A stretch of 64,000 nt of DNA from Lamellibrachia columna. Its lineage: Eukaryota; Annelida; Polychaeta; Sabellida; Siboglinidae. Where the stretch lies: contig OY759262.1 in the NCBI GenBank assembly GCA_963662155.1, forward strand, positions 11,201,000 to 11,264,999. Reading direction: 5' to 3'. Position numbers and translations under genes: made by a program. Each line of letters opens with the position of its first letter. Position 1 is the first letter of the stretch. Positions 43,228 through 55,592 of this stretch are shown piece after piece. The notes beneath the pieces were generated by a model that worked only from the letters and a program-made list of their open reading frames with translations, made no database searches and had not been told where the DNA came from.

Positions 43228-43664
43228 TCTCTGACCCTTCTCCTTCTCTCCCATCGAATGGGGCGTGATAACGTTCCAGATAGAACGTCAGGCTCACAGT
43301 TGTGAAAACCCTAGCTTGAACCGTCTTGCTGCCGTTTCGAAGCTTTGGCAATTTGCTTCACCGAACGTTGCCACAGCTCATTCGTTTGTATAAATGAGTA
43401 CCTGGCTATATGCAGTTGTGATTACACGTACGAATGGTCTTCGAGCAGTAACTGCAGCATGACTGAGTGCTTCCCAGAGAAGTCGAGATGGAGTTGGAAT
43501 TAACAGTTGTGCTAGGAAGTGAAGTGAAAAACACTTTGAACACTGAACGTACACTAACTGATGCGTATTATTATTTTTTTGTGTAACAATGTTGAGAAAA
43601 TAGCTGTAAACAGAACGATTACGTATCCTCAATAGAACCACACGCATGTGTCGATACAATTAGG
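43228..43664 (+). repeat. Duplicated segment X, copy 1
   Basis: It matches 45938-46374 and 59888-60324 with a few percent mismatches (shared CTCTGACCCTTCTCCTTCTC start, GATACAATTAGGAT end). It joins copy 2 of the 1.1-kb duplication on the left and the LINE RT fragment on the right. No convincing protein. Confidence 0.88.
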
Positions 43665-43671
43665 ATGACGT

Positions 43672-44670
43672 GAGTCTGACTTTGTAATGAGTTGGTTGTA
43701 TTTAGTCAGTTCTGTGTCATGGCGTGCAACACCCAGAACTGTCATGTTCCTGAGAACAAAAAGAAGAGTTGTGGTTGGATATGGGTTGTCGGAAGAGTTT
43801 AAAGTTAACATCGGTTAGAGGCAAGGAAATGTACCTTTACTCTTTATCATGTTGGTGGCACTAATCAGCAGGAAGATCAGCATGAAGGATGTTCTAAGGA
43901 AGGGGATGTATGCAAACGATCTGGCCATGATAGCAGACACAAATCAAGAACTACAGGAAGTGTTGGAGGAATGGAAGGGGGTGTTCAAGAAGCACGGACG
44001 GATAATGAGCCGGGAGAAGACAGAAGAGATGTGGGTTTTACATCAGAGAGAGGACTTGAACATTAGTTTGAATGATATGGAGTTCAACCAAGTGGATGGC
44101 TTTGTGTAACTTGGAGGAATGGTTAATGAGGATGAGTATTCAGAGGTAGAAATGCGATGCCGGATACAACAGGGAGCGAATGCTTCGGGAAAGGTAGAGG
44201 GAGTCATGTTGGACAGAAACATTTTGAAAAGGCTGAAAAGGAAAGTCCTGAGAGCTTGTGTTACACAAGCATGCCTCAATCTGTATCTGGAGACAGTGGC
44301 GTTGACAGAACAACAACAGCAGCTGCAAGGTTGGTTCTGGTTTTGTCGAAAGAAAAGATGAACGACCTGACGAAATATGTGATGCAACAAAACAGTTCAA
44401 CAGGAAGATTGGTGAGAAGCAAGTTGAAATGGGCAGGCCACATGGTAAGCATGGATGAAGACATACTAGTAAAGAGAGTGGAAAAAAAGGTGAAAAAACA
44501 TCAAGGATGCAAGAAAAGGGGAACGAACAGATAAGATCGAAGGACTGCGTGAGGTAGGATATGAGAAGATCGGGGGAAGATGAAAGATGGAGAGGGGGAA
44601 GATGAAAGATGGAGAGGGGGCAGCTGATAGAAAAGTATGGAAAGAAAAAACAGAAAGAGTGACTCGACAA
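43672..44670 (+). pseudogene. LINE RT fragment A (YADD changed to YAND)
   Basis: Reading across lesions: SEEFKVNIG*RQGN, FIMLVALISRKISMKDVLRK, GMYANDLAMIADTNQELQEV, VFKKHGRIMSREKTEEMWV, then GGMVNEDEYSEVEMRCRIQQ, GVMLDRNILKRLKRKVLRAC and KWAGHMVSMDEDILVKRVEK. These are the RT palm, thumb and C-terminal parts of a non-LTR element (clade not assigned). The catalytic YADD reads YAND, a stop replaces Val before RQG, and further stops follow. It is dead. Confidence 0.85.
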
Positions 44671-45086
44671 TATTTTACCTGAACCTAACCCATGAACATC
44701 AGTGAAAAAAGAGGAAAAGCACCGTTAGTTTGGTAAAAAAAACTTATGTTTAATAAATCCAATAATATGGTCAACATTTTCATAATCAGTGTATAAATTG
44801 CTTATGAGAAAAAACATTATTTCAATAGAATATTTGTTAAATATTTACAAAATCAATCTCTCATATGTATCTCTGTTTGAGCAATATGCATTTTACCATA
44901 TGGTTGTATTCATATAAACGACGTACTTTTCTTGACTAGAGCCTGCTCATAAAAATCAAATATACTTTGACAAGAAGGATGTACAGTGAAAGTATAAATA
45001 AAAACATTAAACAAATCGATCTGGTTACCAAAACATAAGCCATTACTACTCAGCGCAAATACTGATTTATTAGAACAACTGTGAGC
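44671..45086. other. Duplicated AT-rich non-coding segment
   Basis: It is also present at 56815-57217 and 58612-59036. It ends GCGCAAATACTGATTTATTA. No coding signal. Confidence 0.6.
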
Positions 45087-45170
45087 TCACTGTAAATCCA
45101 ACACGCCGCTAACTTTGTCTATTGCCAGGGCGGCTTCGCGATAATCTCGCGCTAAGTTTGCAGTCAACTG

Positions 45171-45452
45171 TTGAAACACGTCGAAGACGAGTGGGGATTG
45201 CCTCTCTACGTCGGTGATCTCTACGACGTCGGCGCCTTCAAAATAGGAGGCTTCGACAACGGCGACAATGTGGTCGTATGTTTGATGCGACAGTTCATCG
45301 ACGACAGCGAACTCATGACGACGGCGCTCGGCAGCATCAAACCGCTGCCCAAATACATATTTGTCTTGCTCGACGTCACCCAATCTTCATCCTTTCGCCC
45401 ACGTGTACAGCAACTGCTCTTACAAGACTCTGCCTCCATCCAGGTCAAGTGA
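45171..45452 (+). CDS. Small ORF in locally GC-rich block, function unknown
   Basis: 93 residues starting MKHVEDEWGLPLYVGDLYDV, with LPKYIFVLLDVTQ. It is open in both duplicate copies (45171-45452 and 59121-59402), although several amino acids differ. An overlapping minus-strand reading (45383-45087, DELSHQTYDHIVAVVEASYF) looks equally protein-like here but has two stops in the other copy. The block is rich in CG dinucleotides unlike its flanks, so it may be an exon remnant captured from elsewhere. Which strand, if any, is coding is undecided. Confidence 0.3.
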   Translation: MKHVEDEWGLPLYVGDLYDVGAFKIGGFDNGDNVVVCLMRQFIDDSELMTTALGSIKPLPKYIFVLLDVTQSSSFRPRVQQLLLQDSASIQVK

Positions 45453-45937
45453 AGCACTGATGCACGACTCCGACGTCTCTTTGATGCGATACCAATGCTA
45501 GTTTCGTTCCAGGACACATGTTAGATGATGTAAACATTATAGCAAACAATCAATCATCTTTGATATAGCATTCAACGCTCCCCATCAAAGACACCGCGTG
45601 CGACAAAAGTGTTGACTTTGTACCAGGATACACGTGTGTAACAAACACTGATACGCAGACACGCTTCCCTGCCGACGTTTAATAAAAGCCACATGCCGTG
45701 ATATGAGCTGGTATGCGCATTGAGCTATAGAGGCCTATGTTGCAACATTTGTTTTTGCGCGGTTTATTATTTTACTTTTCGTACTAGTGTTAGCAGTAAG
45801 ATGCGCGCATGAGTAAGCTACAGCGTGGTGCGAACCATGGCCATATTAAATATTGCTAAACACTTGTACATGTCTGCATTAACAAACAAACGGCATATCT
45901 CCCTCCCGCGCTGCCTCCTCTCCCTTCCTCGCTTCTT

Positions 45938-46374
45938 CTCTGACCCTTCTCCTTCTCTCCCATCGAATGGGGCGTGACAACGTTCCAGATAGAACGTCAG
46001 GCTCCCAGTCGTGAAAACCCTAGCTTGAACCGTCTTGCTGCCGTTTCGAAGCTTTGGCAATTTGTTTCACCGAACGTTGCCACAGCTCATTCGTTTGTAT
46101 GAATGAGTATCTGGCTATATGCAGTGGTGATTATACGTACGAATGGTCTTCGAGCAGTAACTGCAGCATGGCTGAGTGCTTCCCAGAGAAGTCGAGATGG
46201 AGTTGGAATGAACAGGTGTGCTAGGGGTGAAGTGTAAAACACTGTGAACACTGAACGTACACTAACTGATGCGTACTATTATTTTTTGGTGTAACCATGT
46301 TGAGAAAATTGCTGTAAACAGAACGATTACGTATCCTCAATAGAACAACACGCATGTGTCGATACAATTAGGAT
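45938..46374 (+). repeat. Duplicated segment X, copy 2
   Basis: Same block as 43228-43664. Here it continues into unit-specific sequence after GATACAATTAGGATACCAGA. It contains CT-rich sequence and no supported gene. Confidence 0.88.
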
Positions 46375-47440
46375 ACCAGAATAATTGCGACATAGAAATT
46401 GCGCTTCTAAGTGAGGATTACAACGTCATTCAGGGCGTTGACAGGTGTCAAGGCGTGGTGCTGCAATAGATTATGTTATGCAAACAGGACAACGCCGTCC
46501 GAGCGCATGGACAATGCGTGTCGTAGTTCGTTGATTACTTCCGCCAGCACAGACAACAGACCACAATGGTTAATTCCTGTTTACCAGCCAGCATGCGGGG
46601 AGTTCTTGCATTTAGCGTGTCTTATATAGCAATCCATGCGAAGTTGGTGATTCTTCTTCCAAAAATTGGTATACGGTGTACGGCCTACCATAACCGAAGA
46701 ATGATCAATTGGAGAAATATGGAGGAGTGTGCAAGATAGCATTTCGTGAGCTACATCCGTGTTGGAGTGCATGTTATCTGCTTCAACATACGTTGTATAT
46801 CAATAGCACACGCTGCGTGCTTCCTGTGGTGTTCTCTGTAAAAGCTGATCTCATCTAGATAGGTAGAAATGCATTGCGTTGACAGCCAGTCGGACGAAAT
46901 TGGTGAAGAAAGAGATGATTCGAGACAGCTACTAACAAAAGGAGCATTATAAACAGGGACTTTGTGACCTACCAGAATGCGGAAGGTTTGTGTATAAACA
47001 TTGTTTGGCTTTGTAGATAAATAATATCTATACTACGGAATACACATATTTGATATGGTTTTAATTCTGATACATATTTTATTCATTCTACAAACGATTG
47101 ATCATTTCATATGGAGTTTTGGTTAATGTATTGGGACAGATTACTTATTAGTGACAACTATGTTTTTCTGCTTCTGATGCAACTCATGACTGTGTATTAG
47201 TCGCACGAAAATTTTGCTAGACTGTTGCTGGCAAGGAGACGGGACACTTTCTATGCGTTTTGGCTTATTGTTGGCTAACGTAACAGTTAACAAAGTAACG
47301 GCGGTGGGAATTGCTAGATGCATAGATAATAAACAGACATACCAGTTATCACAACTGTTCGATGATACTATTGCCAATATAATAAACCTTTTCCACTTGG
47401 AGTGTGTTGTATTCCTAAGACAGGGTTTTGTAGGGTTGTT
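46375..47440. other. Duplicated non-coding stretch
   Basis: It is repeated at 60325-61390. Only short ORFs without family resemblance. It ends at GATATC (47441-47446), the LINE insertion target. Confidence 0.5.
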
Positions 47441-47446
47441 GATATC

Positions 47447-48456
47447 GACCTGGACCAACGTTGTTTCGGGTGTACCCCAGGGCACGGTACTGGGACCGTT
47501 ACTTTTCCTCACATACATCAATGACCTACCAGACAATATTCACTCCACAGTCCGTCTGTTTGCAGATGACTGTGTCCTCTATAGAGAAATAAAAAATGAG
47601 TCTGACTCACATGAACTCCAGAAAGATCTAAACCGGCCGGCACAATGGGAACATGACTGGCAAATGCATTTCAATACACAAAAATGCTTCGTCATGAGAA
47701 TTACACACGCAAGACATGTAAAACACTACAGTTACACACTAGGAGATTCAACACTACAAGAAACTGACAGTCATCCCTATCTAGGAGTCTGCATCACCAA
47801 AGATCTCACCTGGAACAAACACATCCATCGGATCACAGCCTCAGCTAACCGCACACTTGCATTCATCAGACGGAATCTCCACTCATGCCCCCAAAACATC
47901 AAAACAACCGCCTACACAACCCTTGTTCGCCCACTCCTAGAATATTCATCATCCGTATGGGACCCCCACACCCAGGTTCTCATTAACAAAATAGAGATGG
48001 TACAAAGACGGGCGGCTCGCTTTTGCCACAACAACTACACATCCCGAGAAACTGGGTGTGTGTCAGAAATGATAAAAAAATTACACATAGAACTATTAAC
48101 AACCAGAAGAATAAACAGACGGCTCACCATATTCCACAAAGCCATCCACAGTCATCTATCATTGCCTGTTGCAAACCTCCTCCAACCCACCAAACGCCAT
48201 TCACGGCATCTAAATAGCAAAGCCTTCAACACTATACACGCGAGCAAAAACTGTTACAAATTTTCTTTTTTTCCCCGAACAATAAAAGATTGGAATTCAT
48301 TACCAGACGCAATAGTCAACATCACAGAACCACAGCAATTTAAGCAAGCACTCACACACCTAGCCCCAAACAAACATGACTAAATAGCATTCAGACCCAA
48401 CCCTGACCGTTTGACTCCATAGGAGTGTTGGCCAGTAACAATACAAGACAAGACAA
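47447..48456 (+). mobile_element. 5'-truncated LINE insertion with 6-bp target duplication
   Basis: 1010 bp flanked by GATATC at 47441-47446 and 48457-48462. The paralogous copy has a single GATATC at 61391-61396 and no insert. The insert encodes an RT from the palm onward: VVSGVPQGTVLGPLLFLTYI, VRLFADDCVLYREIKNESDS, ASANRTLAFIRRNLHSCPQN, LLEYSSSVWDPHT and a C-terminus ending LTHLAPNKHD* at 48383. It is uninterrupted in that region. The 3' end is an (ACAAG)n tail. This places it with CR1/L2-type elements that end in short tandem repeats. It inserted after the large duplication. Confidence 0.95.
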
Positions 48457-48462
48457 GATATC

Positions 48463-50259
48463 AATTACACGGCCAACGTTCTAGTAGACGCCATCTTAGA
48501 GTGATAACTTCCGGCGCATGCGCATAATTTCACCACTAGATCTGCATAATTCAATATCAATAACATAGACTAGTAATATTATTTATGCATGTTATACACT
48601 TTGCAGCATTACAACATGAACTATGCCATATAAGAAACATTCTAATTAACTAAATTGTTTAATTAGTAGTTGTTATATCAGTTAAATGTAAAGTTAACCT
48701 GTTTCAAGAGTTCACACCACAAATTCAGCTAAATAGGTTTACCTACTATATAAACGGGTTGTCGTGTTGTCATAGGAGGTTACAAGCTCAACATATAGGG
48801 ATTGTCAGTAGTTTGGCTGGAGAACTACAGGAAGGTCTGGGGGCCGACAAATCTCTCCCCTGAGAGCTGCTCGATATGTAACCATAAGAGACCCGGTGAC
48901 TGTGGATTGGTCTCTCCAGCGACCGATAGGAGGTGCAACCAAATAGCAGATAATGCTAAGTGTCACTCACGTCATTGGACTCTTATTTTTTAAACAAAAG
49001 TACATCGATCATTACATATTCAGATTCAGGTTATTATTCTCGATTCGCATTAGTTGGTCAATCGGCATCAGTTTTATTGTCATCGTAGCAAACGTCTGTC
49101 AATCCGTAATCAATTACATGTAAATTATTACGTTGATGTCCTTCCTTGCATTTTAGTAAATCAATGCTTTCATTATATCACTCTACGTCACTCCCTAAAC
49201 ACAAAGGCTATATAATATTAGTGTTTTATGGCACTCCAGCAAACATGCAAATTTGTTCTCATCGAAGAACAGCCAGGCGACACTGTTAAGCTAATGCTTT
49301 CCACACGTTTTGATTTTACTGTGCTTCTCTACATGCAATCTAAAGTCTGACACATAAGGAAACGTCTTGCAACATATTGTGCGCACCTAATCGATTCAAA
49401 TAGACATGCAAAATTTACCCCACCAATAATAACTAACTCGGATTTACTTGCATTTAACTTTAATGTGGTCTCTGTCATCAAATGGAAGATTTTGTGGAGA
49501 CAATCCCTGAGCTAGTTTTGGAAGTGATTTGTATCTCATGTAGCCAAAATAGCATAGGTCTGTGATTTATTAGCATACACTTGGTGATCCAAGTTGTGAC
49601 GTTGGATAACTGAGCCAAGTAGAGTAGCGTAGAGAGTGAAACACCCTGAGGAACATTACGTGAAGTAGGGAGCGTAGCTGAGAAACAATTCGCTATCTTC
49701 ATTCTTTTGCATCTATCAGTTAAATATTATGAGAACCAGCTCTGTTCCAGATATGCCACACCACATTGACACACTTTTAATAAGTTGTCCTGTGACCAAT
49801 GGTATCAAATGCGGCAGATAGCTTCAGCAAGAAAATGGTCTCCTTCCATACACTTCCTGGACCCACTACCCAGTGTGTAGATCCGCTCAAGTCTGGTCAA
49901 TAACAGATTTAACACCTACACATGGTTCACTGAATGGTATTAATTCAGTCAACACTTGATCATTTGCTGTGTCGCCAGAACAGTCTGCATTGATTGTCCT
50001 TAAACACTTCCAGGAGAAACCATATGGCAATATCTTCATTATGTTGGACCGTCGACTGCAACGGTATTTTTTTAATAATACAATAAGTTATAACATTTAT
50101 ATAAATTAAATTTAACAAAGGTAATAATAAATACATTTGTATGTGGGCGTTTTCACGTACAGGGTACACTTTTGCCAAAATGAACTTTCCCGCATAGTAT
50201 TGAAATAATTAATGGTGTAATAGTAATTCAGTCTAAATATATATTCCTTGCTCACTTAC
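48463..50259. other. Duplicated non-coding stretch
   Basis: It is repeated at 61397-63194. No exon with both splice sites was recognised. A stretch on the minus strand near 49478-49702 (NVPQGVSLSTLLYLAQLSNV) resembles a much-decayed RT palm, suggesting an old LINE relic. Confidence 0.45.
49478..49900 (-). mobile_element. Very decayed LINE relic (possible)
   Basis: The minus strand reads SATLPTSRNVPQGVSLSTLL and then TWITKCMLINHRP. Upstream, frame-shifted pieces read as in the RT fingers (LSAAFDTIGHRTTY-like). The V-P-Q-G-x-x-L-S motif is the RT palm signature, and the adjacent plus-strand sequence supports AAFDT. It is repeated at 62409-62840. Confidence is low because of heavy decay. Confidence 0.45.
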
Positions 50260-50520
50260 CATATGCTTCTGGGAAAATCTCAGCTGATTGATGCACAACA
50301 ACCAACTCACTTCTTCGTGGTGACGTACTACTCACGAGAGATGGAGTAAAGAGCTGACCCATTGTGTCTGCAATGATATTAACAGATGTCGTCATTTCAT
50401 CATCCCAAAAGCCAATAAATGAATGGGTCAAATTTTCTACAGTTTCTTTTAATGCAGGCCATGTGAATATGTTACACATTTTTTTTACAAATATCTTGTT
50501 ACACATAGGTGTAAGAAAAC
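50260..50520 (-). CDS. Candidate exon of unrecognised gene, duplicated
   Basis: The acceptor is AAGTAGACAG and the donor CATATG|GTAAGTGAG. The reading includes CNIFTWPALKETVENLTHSF, IGFWDDEMTTSVNIIADTMG, TPSLVSSTSPRRSELVVVHQ and SAEIFPEAYG. The second copy (63195-63455) is identical except Leu to His after MGQ. The exon at 51292-51464 lies upstream on the same strand. The family is unknown. Confidence 0.5.
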
Positions 50521-50827
50521 CTGTCTACTTAAATGCTTCCTTTTCTGTCTGAATCAAATAATGGTTCCATTCCAAAAATATATATAATTCGACCAAACAT
50601 TACATCTATATTACACATCTGTTGAATACTAGTGGAATGATAGGATGAACATTTGAAGCAGTGTGCCGACGACCATAAAAGGATCAACATTTGCAGCAGT
50701 AAAAATACCCCAAAAAGCCATCTTAGTGCCCCCTGGGGCAAGACAGCTACCCATATACCTGGGGCAGTTCGGTCTACAACTCCTTCCCGCGTGTTTTTAA
50801 TGCAAGAGCAAGAGAGCTCTTTACACT

Positions 50828-51272
50828 TCTAGTAAGCTGTAATGTCCGTGAAAGACTAACCGGGTTGCGAGTGCAAAAATCACTTTACACTACAAGTCAG
50901 CTGTTATATCTGTATAGAGACTCACTGGTATGTAAGTGCAATAATTATTTGACACTTTGAGTCAGTTGTATGGCCTATATAAAGACTCACTGGTATGTGA
51001 GTGGAAGAATAATTTTTCAATTCGTGTCAGCTGTAATGTCGGAATAAAGACTGACTGGGCTGTGAGTACAACAATCACGTGACACTTCAACTAAGCTGTA
51101 ATATATGTGTAAAGACTGACTTGGCTGTGAGTTCAACAATCACTTTACACTTCAAGTAAGCTGTAATATCTGTGTAAAGACTGACTGGGCTGTGAGTACT
51201 TCAATCGCTTTACACTTCAAGTAAGCTGTAATGTCTGCGTAAAGACTGACTTGGCTGTGAGTGCAATAATCA
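50828..51272. repeat. 65-bp minisatellite, about 7 units
   Basis: Unit AAGCTGTAATATCTGTGTAA, AGACTGACTGGGCTGTGAGT, then CAA(C/T)AATCACTTTACACTTCAAGT. It lies in the presumed intron between two candidate exons. The start of the second array is at 63738-64000. Confidence 0.92.
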
Positions 51273-51291
51273 GCATGAGACAAGAACTTAC

Positions 51292-51464
51292 GCTGTCGAT
51301 GTTCTCATCCTTGTGTGGTTTGTCCCAGGTGACACCGACGCCGTCCTGTCGTGACGTCTTTACAGCTGGTACGTCAATTGTTGTGTAATCGAATGGCTCT
51401 GTGTCGTCCACTGATGTAGTCATGTTGTGTACTGACTTTTGTGACTGAGGTTTGATGGTGGCAC
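51292..51464 (-). CDS. Candidate exon with canonical splice sites
   Basis: The acceptor is CATTCCAG and the donor GACAGC|GTAAGTTC. It reads ATIKPQSQKSVHNMTTSVDD, TEPFDYTTIDVPAVKTSRQD and GVGVTWDKPHKDENIDS. It is hydrophilic and acidic, as in a cytoplasmic or linker segment. It is probably the exon preceding that at 50260-50520, although phases (0 versus 1) require another exon between them. Confidence 0.55.
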
Positions 51465-51586
51465 CTGGAATGATGATATCAAGTCTATACAGGCAATACA
51501 TATCAGTCAGTGTTGTAGTTTGATCATTATAATAGTTTACAGAAATTACAAAATAAGTTATCTGGGAGTCTGACTTATCTGGGAGT

Positions 51587-52154
51587 CTGACTTTGTAATG
51601 AGTTGGTGGTATTTAGTCAGTTCTGTGTCATGGCGTGCAACACCCATAACTGTCATGTTCCTGAGAACAAAAACAAGAGTTGTGGTTGGATATGGGTTGT
51701 CGGAAGAGTTTAAAGTTAACATCGGTTAGAGGCAAGGAAATGACCCTTTACTCTTTATCATAGTGGTGGCACTAATCAGCAGGAAGATCAGCATGAAGGA
51801 TGTTCTCAGGAAGGGTATGTATGCAAACGATCTGGCCATGATAGCAGACAAAAAACAAGAACTACAGGAAGTGTTGGAGCAATGGAAGGGGATGTTCAAG
51901 AAGCACGGACCGATAATGAGCCGGGAGAAGACAGAAGAGATGTGTGTTTGACATCAGAGAGAGGACTTGAACATTAGTTTGAATGATGAGGAGTTCAACC
52001 AAGTGGATGGCTTTGTGTAACTTGAAGGAATGGTTAATGAGGATGAGCATTCAGAGGTAGAAATGCGATGCCGGATACAACAGGGAGCGAATGCTCGGGG
52101 AAAGGTAGAGGGAGTCATGTTGGATAGAAACATTTTGAAAAATCTGAAAAGGAA
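51587..52154 (+). pseudogene. LINE RT fragment B, first part
   Basis: It has the same palm region as fragment A, with YAND (GMYANDLAMIADKKQELQEV) and the same stop before RQG. It breaks at about 52154, where the MULE-derived array begins, and its tail resumes at 56570-56810. The array replaces about 225 bp present in fragment C. Confidence 0.85.
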
Positions 52155-52680
52155 AGTATATTTTTTTACCTGGTGCCACAATACACCTATGTAAACAGAC
52201 CCAAATATCACTTTTGACTGTGCATTACTGAAAAGACAGACACCTCAACTTGTCGAATTGCATAACATTACATAACCTACTTAGTGGAGTCCTCAAAAAC
52301 AACTCACCTTCCATGTGAAACAGTTACATCAGCTCACTAGGCCATATCAGATAACAGCTGGGCCTGTCCAGGATTTTCTCAACTACCAATAAATGTGTGC
52401 CCTTCACATGGACTTGAGTAAAGGTGACTGTATCTAATTAACTGAAATAAACAAAAGTTGACTGCTAAGTAATTATATTATAATGTGACTTGTTCTGCTT
52501 TGATTCAACTTATCAGAGGGAGGCTGCATTAGATTGAAGATGTCCCCACCCCCCCCCCTAATATACTGGTCTCCTGTCACTGTCATCTGGTTTCTCAGGT
52601 GGATTAGACGTCTTTGCATTCAGATAATGGTTTTGTCACTTTCATTAGTAATTTTACTTGGATTTACCTGGGATTTTAAA

Positions 52681-52929
52681 ATGGAGGAGACAACACATGA
52701 TAGTAGTAGTAGTAGTAGAAAGAGTGAGGAGAAATGTCCACCTGCTGGTGGAATTAAGATGAAAATTGGTGGCTTCAAGATCGGCCACTGTTACCACAAA
52801 CCATCAGATGCAGCAATCCAACAGGAACCCAGTGGGGTTAGCAATGGGGTTTGGTTGCCACGGCTAAGCCAGGATGACTTTGACAGAGTGGTGCAAACCA
52901 CTCCTTCAGGATTGCTGGCAGTTTCCGAC
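52681..52929 (+). pseudogene. MULE N-terminal fragment, right array copy 1
   Basis: MEETTHDS start, six Ser codons, CPPAGGIKMKIGGFKIGHCY, then QQEPSGVSNGVWLPRLSQDD to AVSD. The reading then enters flank. No catalytic region. Confidence 0.8.
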
Positions 52930-54013
52930 GTGTATTCATGCGCCCACGGGGCCCATAGCAGAAAAATTCCCATAAATCCCTCCGCCAGTTAAACTCTCCA
53001 AAAAATGCACTATTTCACAGCCAATAGCTTCTATAAACAAACCTGTGAATATTCATGCTAAAAGGCACTCATGTCACATAATATGAATTTATTAAGTTCA
53101 CATTTCACAATTTCGCGTGCCCTACATTCGTGTGAAACAGTAAACAGGAAGGTCAACTGTGGTCTTACCCCAAATAAAAATGGTAATTTTGCAGACAAAA
53201 ATTTAATTTAGCCTGTTGATAAAGGTAAATGAAAATCATGCATTCATTCAAAAAATATATGTCCTACCTAGTTGTTGGAGTTGCTTACATACACAAGGAA
53301 CCACCACCTGTAGTGGGCAGAACACACATATATGAGCTACTTCAGCTTGAGACAGTCTGTATTCTAGTACGATACTCGAATACACTCACTTTTTCAGCTC
53401 ACTCGAATGAACTTGTAACATAATTTTTGGAATAGTCCAGCATGTGTTCTGTAATCAAATTCTATATAGCCAGTTGTTATTCCATACTGAAAGTTATAAT
53501 AATTTTTTACCTGGTGCCACAATACACCTATGTAAACAGACCCAAATATCACCTTTGACTGTGGATTACTGAAAAGCCAGACACCTCAACTTGTCGAATT
53601 GCATAACATTACATAACCTACTTAGTGGAGTCCTCAAAAACAACTCACCTTCCATGTGAAACAGTTACATCAGCTCACTAGGCCATATCAGATAACAGCT
53701 GGGCCTGTCCAGGATTTTCTCAACTCCCAATAGATGTGTGCTCTTCACATGGACTTGAGTAAAGGTGACTGTGTCTAATTAACTGAAATAAACAAAAGTT
53801 GACTGCTAAGTAATTATATTATAATGTGACTTGTTCTGTTTTGATGTAACTTATCAGAGGGAGGCTGCACTAGTTTGAAGATGACCCCCCTTAATATACT
53901 GGTCTCCTGTCACTGTCATCTGGTTTCTCAGGTGGATTAGATGTCTTTGCATTCAGATAACGGTTTTGTCACTTTCATTAGTAATTTTACTTGGATTTAC
54001 CTGGGATTTTAAA

Positions 54014-54262
54014 ATGGAGGAGACAAGACATGATAGTAGTAGTAGTAGTAGAAAGAGTGAGGAGAAATGTCCACCTGCTGGTGGAATTAAGATGAAAATT
54101 GGTGGCTTCAAGACCGGCCACTGTTACCACAAACCATCAGATGCAGCAATCCAACAGGAACCAAATGGGGTTAGCAGTGGGGATTGGTTGCCACGGCTAA
54201 GCCAGGATGACTTTGACAGAGTGGTGCAAACCACTCCTTCAGGATTGCTGGCAGTTTCCGAC
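54014..54262 (+). pseudogene. MULE N-terminal fragment, right array copy 2
   Basis: As copy 1, with METRHDS-type substitution (Thr to Arg), a six-Ser tract, and NGVSSGDWLPRLSQ (Val to Asp). Ends AVSD. Confidence 0.8.
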
Positions 54263-55334
54263 GTGTATTCATGCGCCCACGTGGCCCATAGCAGAAAAAT
54301 TCCCATAAATCCCTCCGCCAGTTAAACTCTCCAAAAAATGCACTATATATAAACAAACCTGTGAATATTCATGCTCATAGGCACTCATGTCACATAATAT
54401 GAATTTATTAAGTTCACATTTCACAATTTCGCGTGCCCTACATTCGTGTGAAACAGTAAACAGGAAGGTCAACTGTGGTCTTACCCCAAATAAAAATGGT
54501 AACTGTGCAGATTTTTTTTTAATTTAGACTGTTGATAAAGGTGAATGAAAATCATGCATTTATGCAAAAAATCTATGTCCTACCTAGTTGTTGGAGTTGC
54601 TTACATACACAAGGAACCACCACCTGTGGTGGGCAGAACACACATATATGAGCTTCTTCAGCTTGAGACAGTCTGTATTCTAGTACGATATTCGAATACA
54701 CTCACTTTTTCAGCTCACTCGAATGAACTTGTAACATAATTTTTGGAATAGTCCAGCATGTGTTCTGTAATCAAATTCTATATAGCCAGTTGTTATTCCA
54801 TACTGAAAGTTATAATAATTTTTTACCTGGTGCCACAATACACCTATGTAAACAGACCCAAATATCACATTTGAGTGTGGATTACTGAAAAGACAGACAC
54901 CTCAACTTGTCGAATTGCATAACATTACATAACCTACTTAGTGGAGTCCTCAAAAACAACTCACCTTCCATGTGAAACAGTAACGTCAGCTCACTAGGCC
55001 ATATCAGATAACAGCTGGGCCTGTCCAGGATTTTCTCAACTCCCAATAGATGTGTGCTCTTCACATGGACTTGAGTAAAGGTGACTTTGTCTAATTAACT
55101 GAAATAAACAAAAGTTGACTGCTAAGTAATTATATTATAATGTGACTTGTTCTGCTTTGATGTAACTTATCAGAGGGAGGCTGCATTAGATTGAAGATGT
55201 CCCCACCCCCCCTAATATACTGGTCTCCTGTCACTGTCTTCTGGTTTCTCAGGTGGATTAGATGTCTTTGCATTCAGATAACGGTTTTGTCACTTTCATT
55301 AGTAATTTTACTTGGATTTACCTGGGATTTTAAA

Positions 55335-55592
55335 ATGGAGGAGACAACACATCATAGTAGTAGTAGTAGCAGTAGTAGTAGAAAGAGTGAGGAGAAATGT
55401 CCACCTGCTGGTGGAATTAAGATGAAAATTGGTGGCTTCAAGACCGGCCACTGTTACCACAAACCATCAGATGCAGCAATCCAACAGGAACCCAGTGGGG
55501 TTAGCAGTGGGGTTTAGTTGCCACAGCTAAGCCAGGATGACTTTGACATAGTGGTGCAAACCACTCCTTCAGGATTGCTGGCAGTTTCCGAC
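55335..55592 (+). pseudogene. MULE N-terminal fragment, right array copy 3, nonsense
   Basis: The start is METTHHS-type. The Ser tract contains one AGC. The Trp codon of GVW is TAG (55515-55517), and DRVV reads DIVV. It is clearly non-functional even as a fragment. Confidence 0.82.

Larger units (their letters stand above)
43672..51586. repeat. Large duplicated unit, copy 1 (7.9 kb)
   Basis: It begins GTCTGACTTTGTAATGA with LINE RT fragment A and runs to where the same start recurs at 51587. Nearly all of it is repeated at 57618-64000 (offset about 13,950 before and 12,934 after the LINE insertion at 47447). By eye, differences are a few per hundred bases or fewer. A partial, rearranged middle copy lies at 51587-57617. 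Confidence 0.9.

Noticed and set aside
44140..44670. 176-residue minus ORF over LINE fragment A
   Set aside because: Antisense of the RT fragment. Sense-strand RT motifs account for the sequence.
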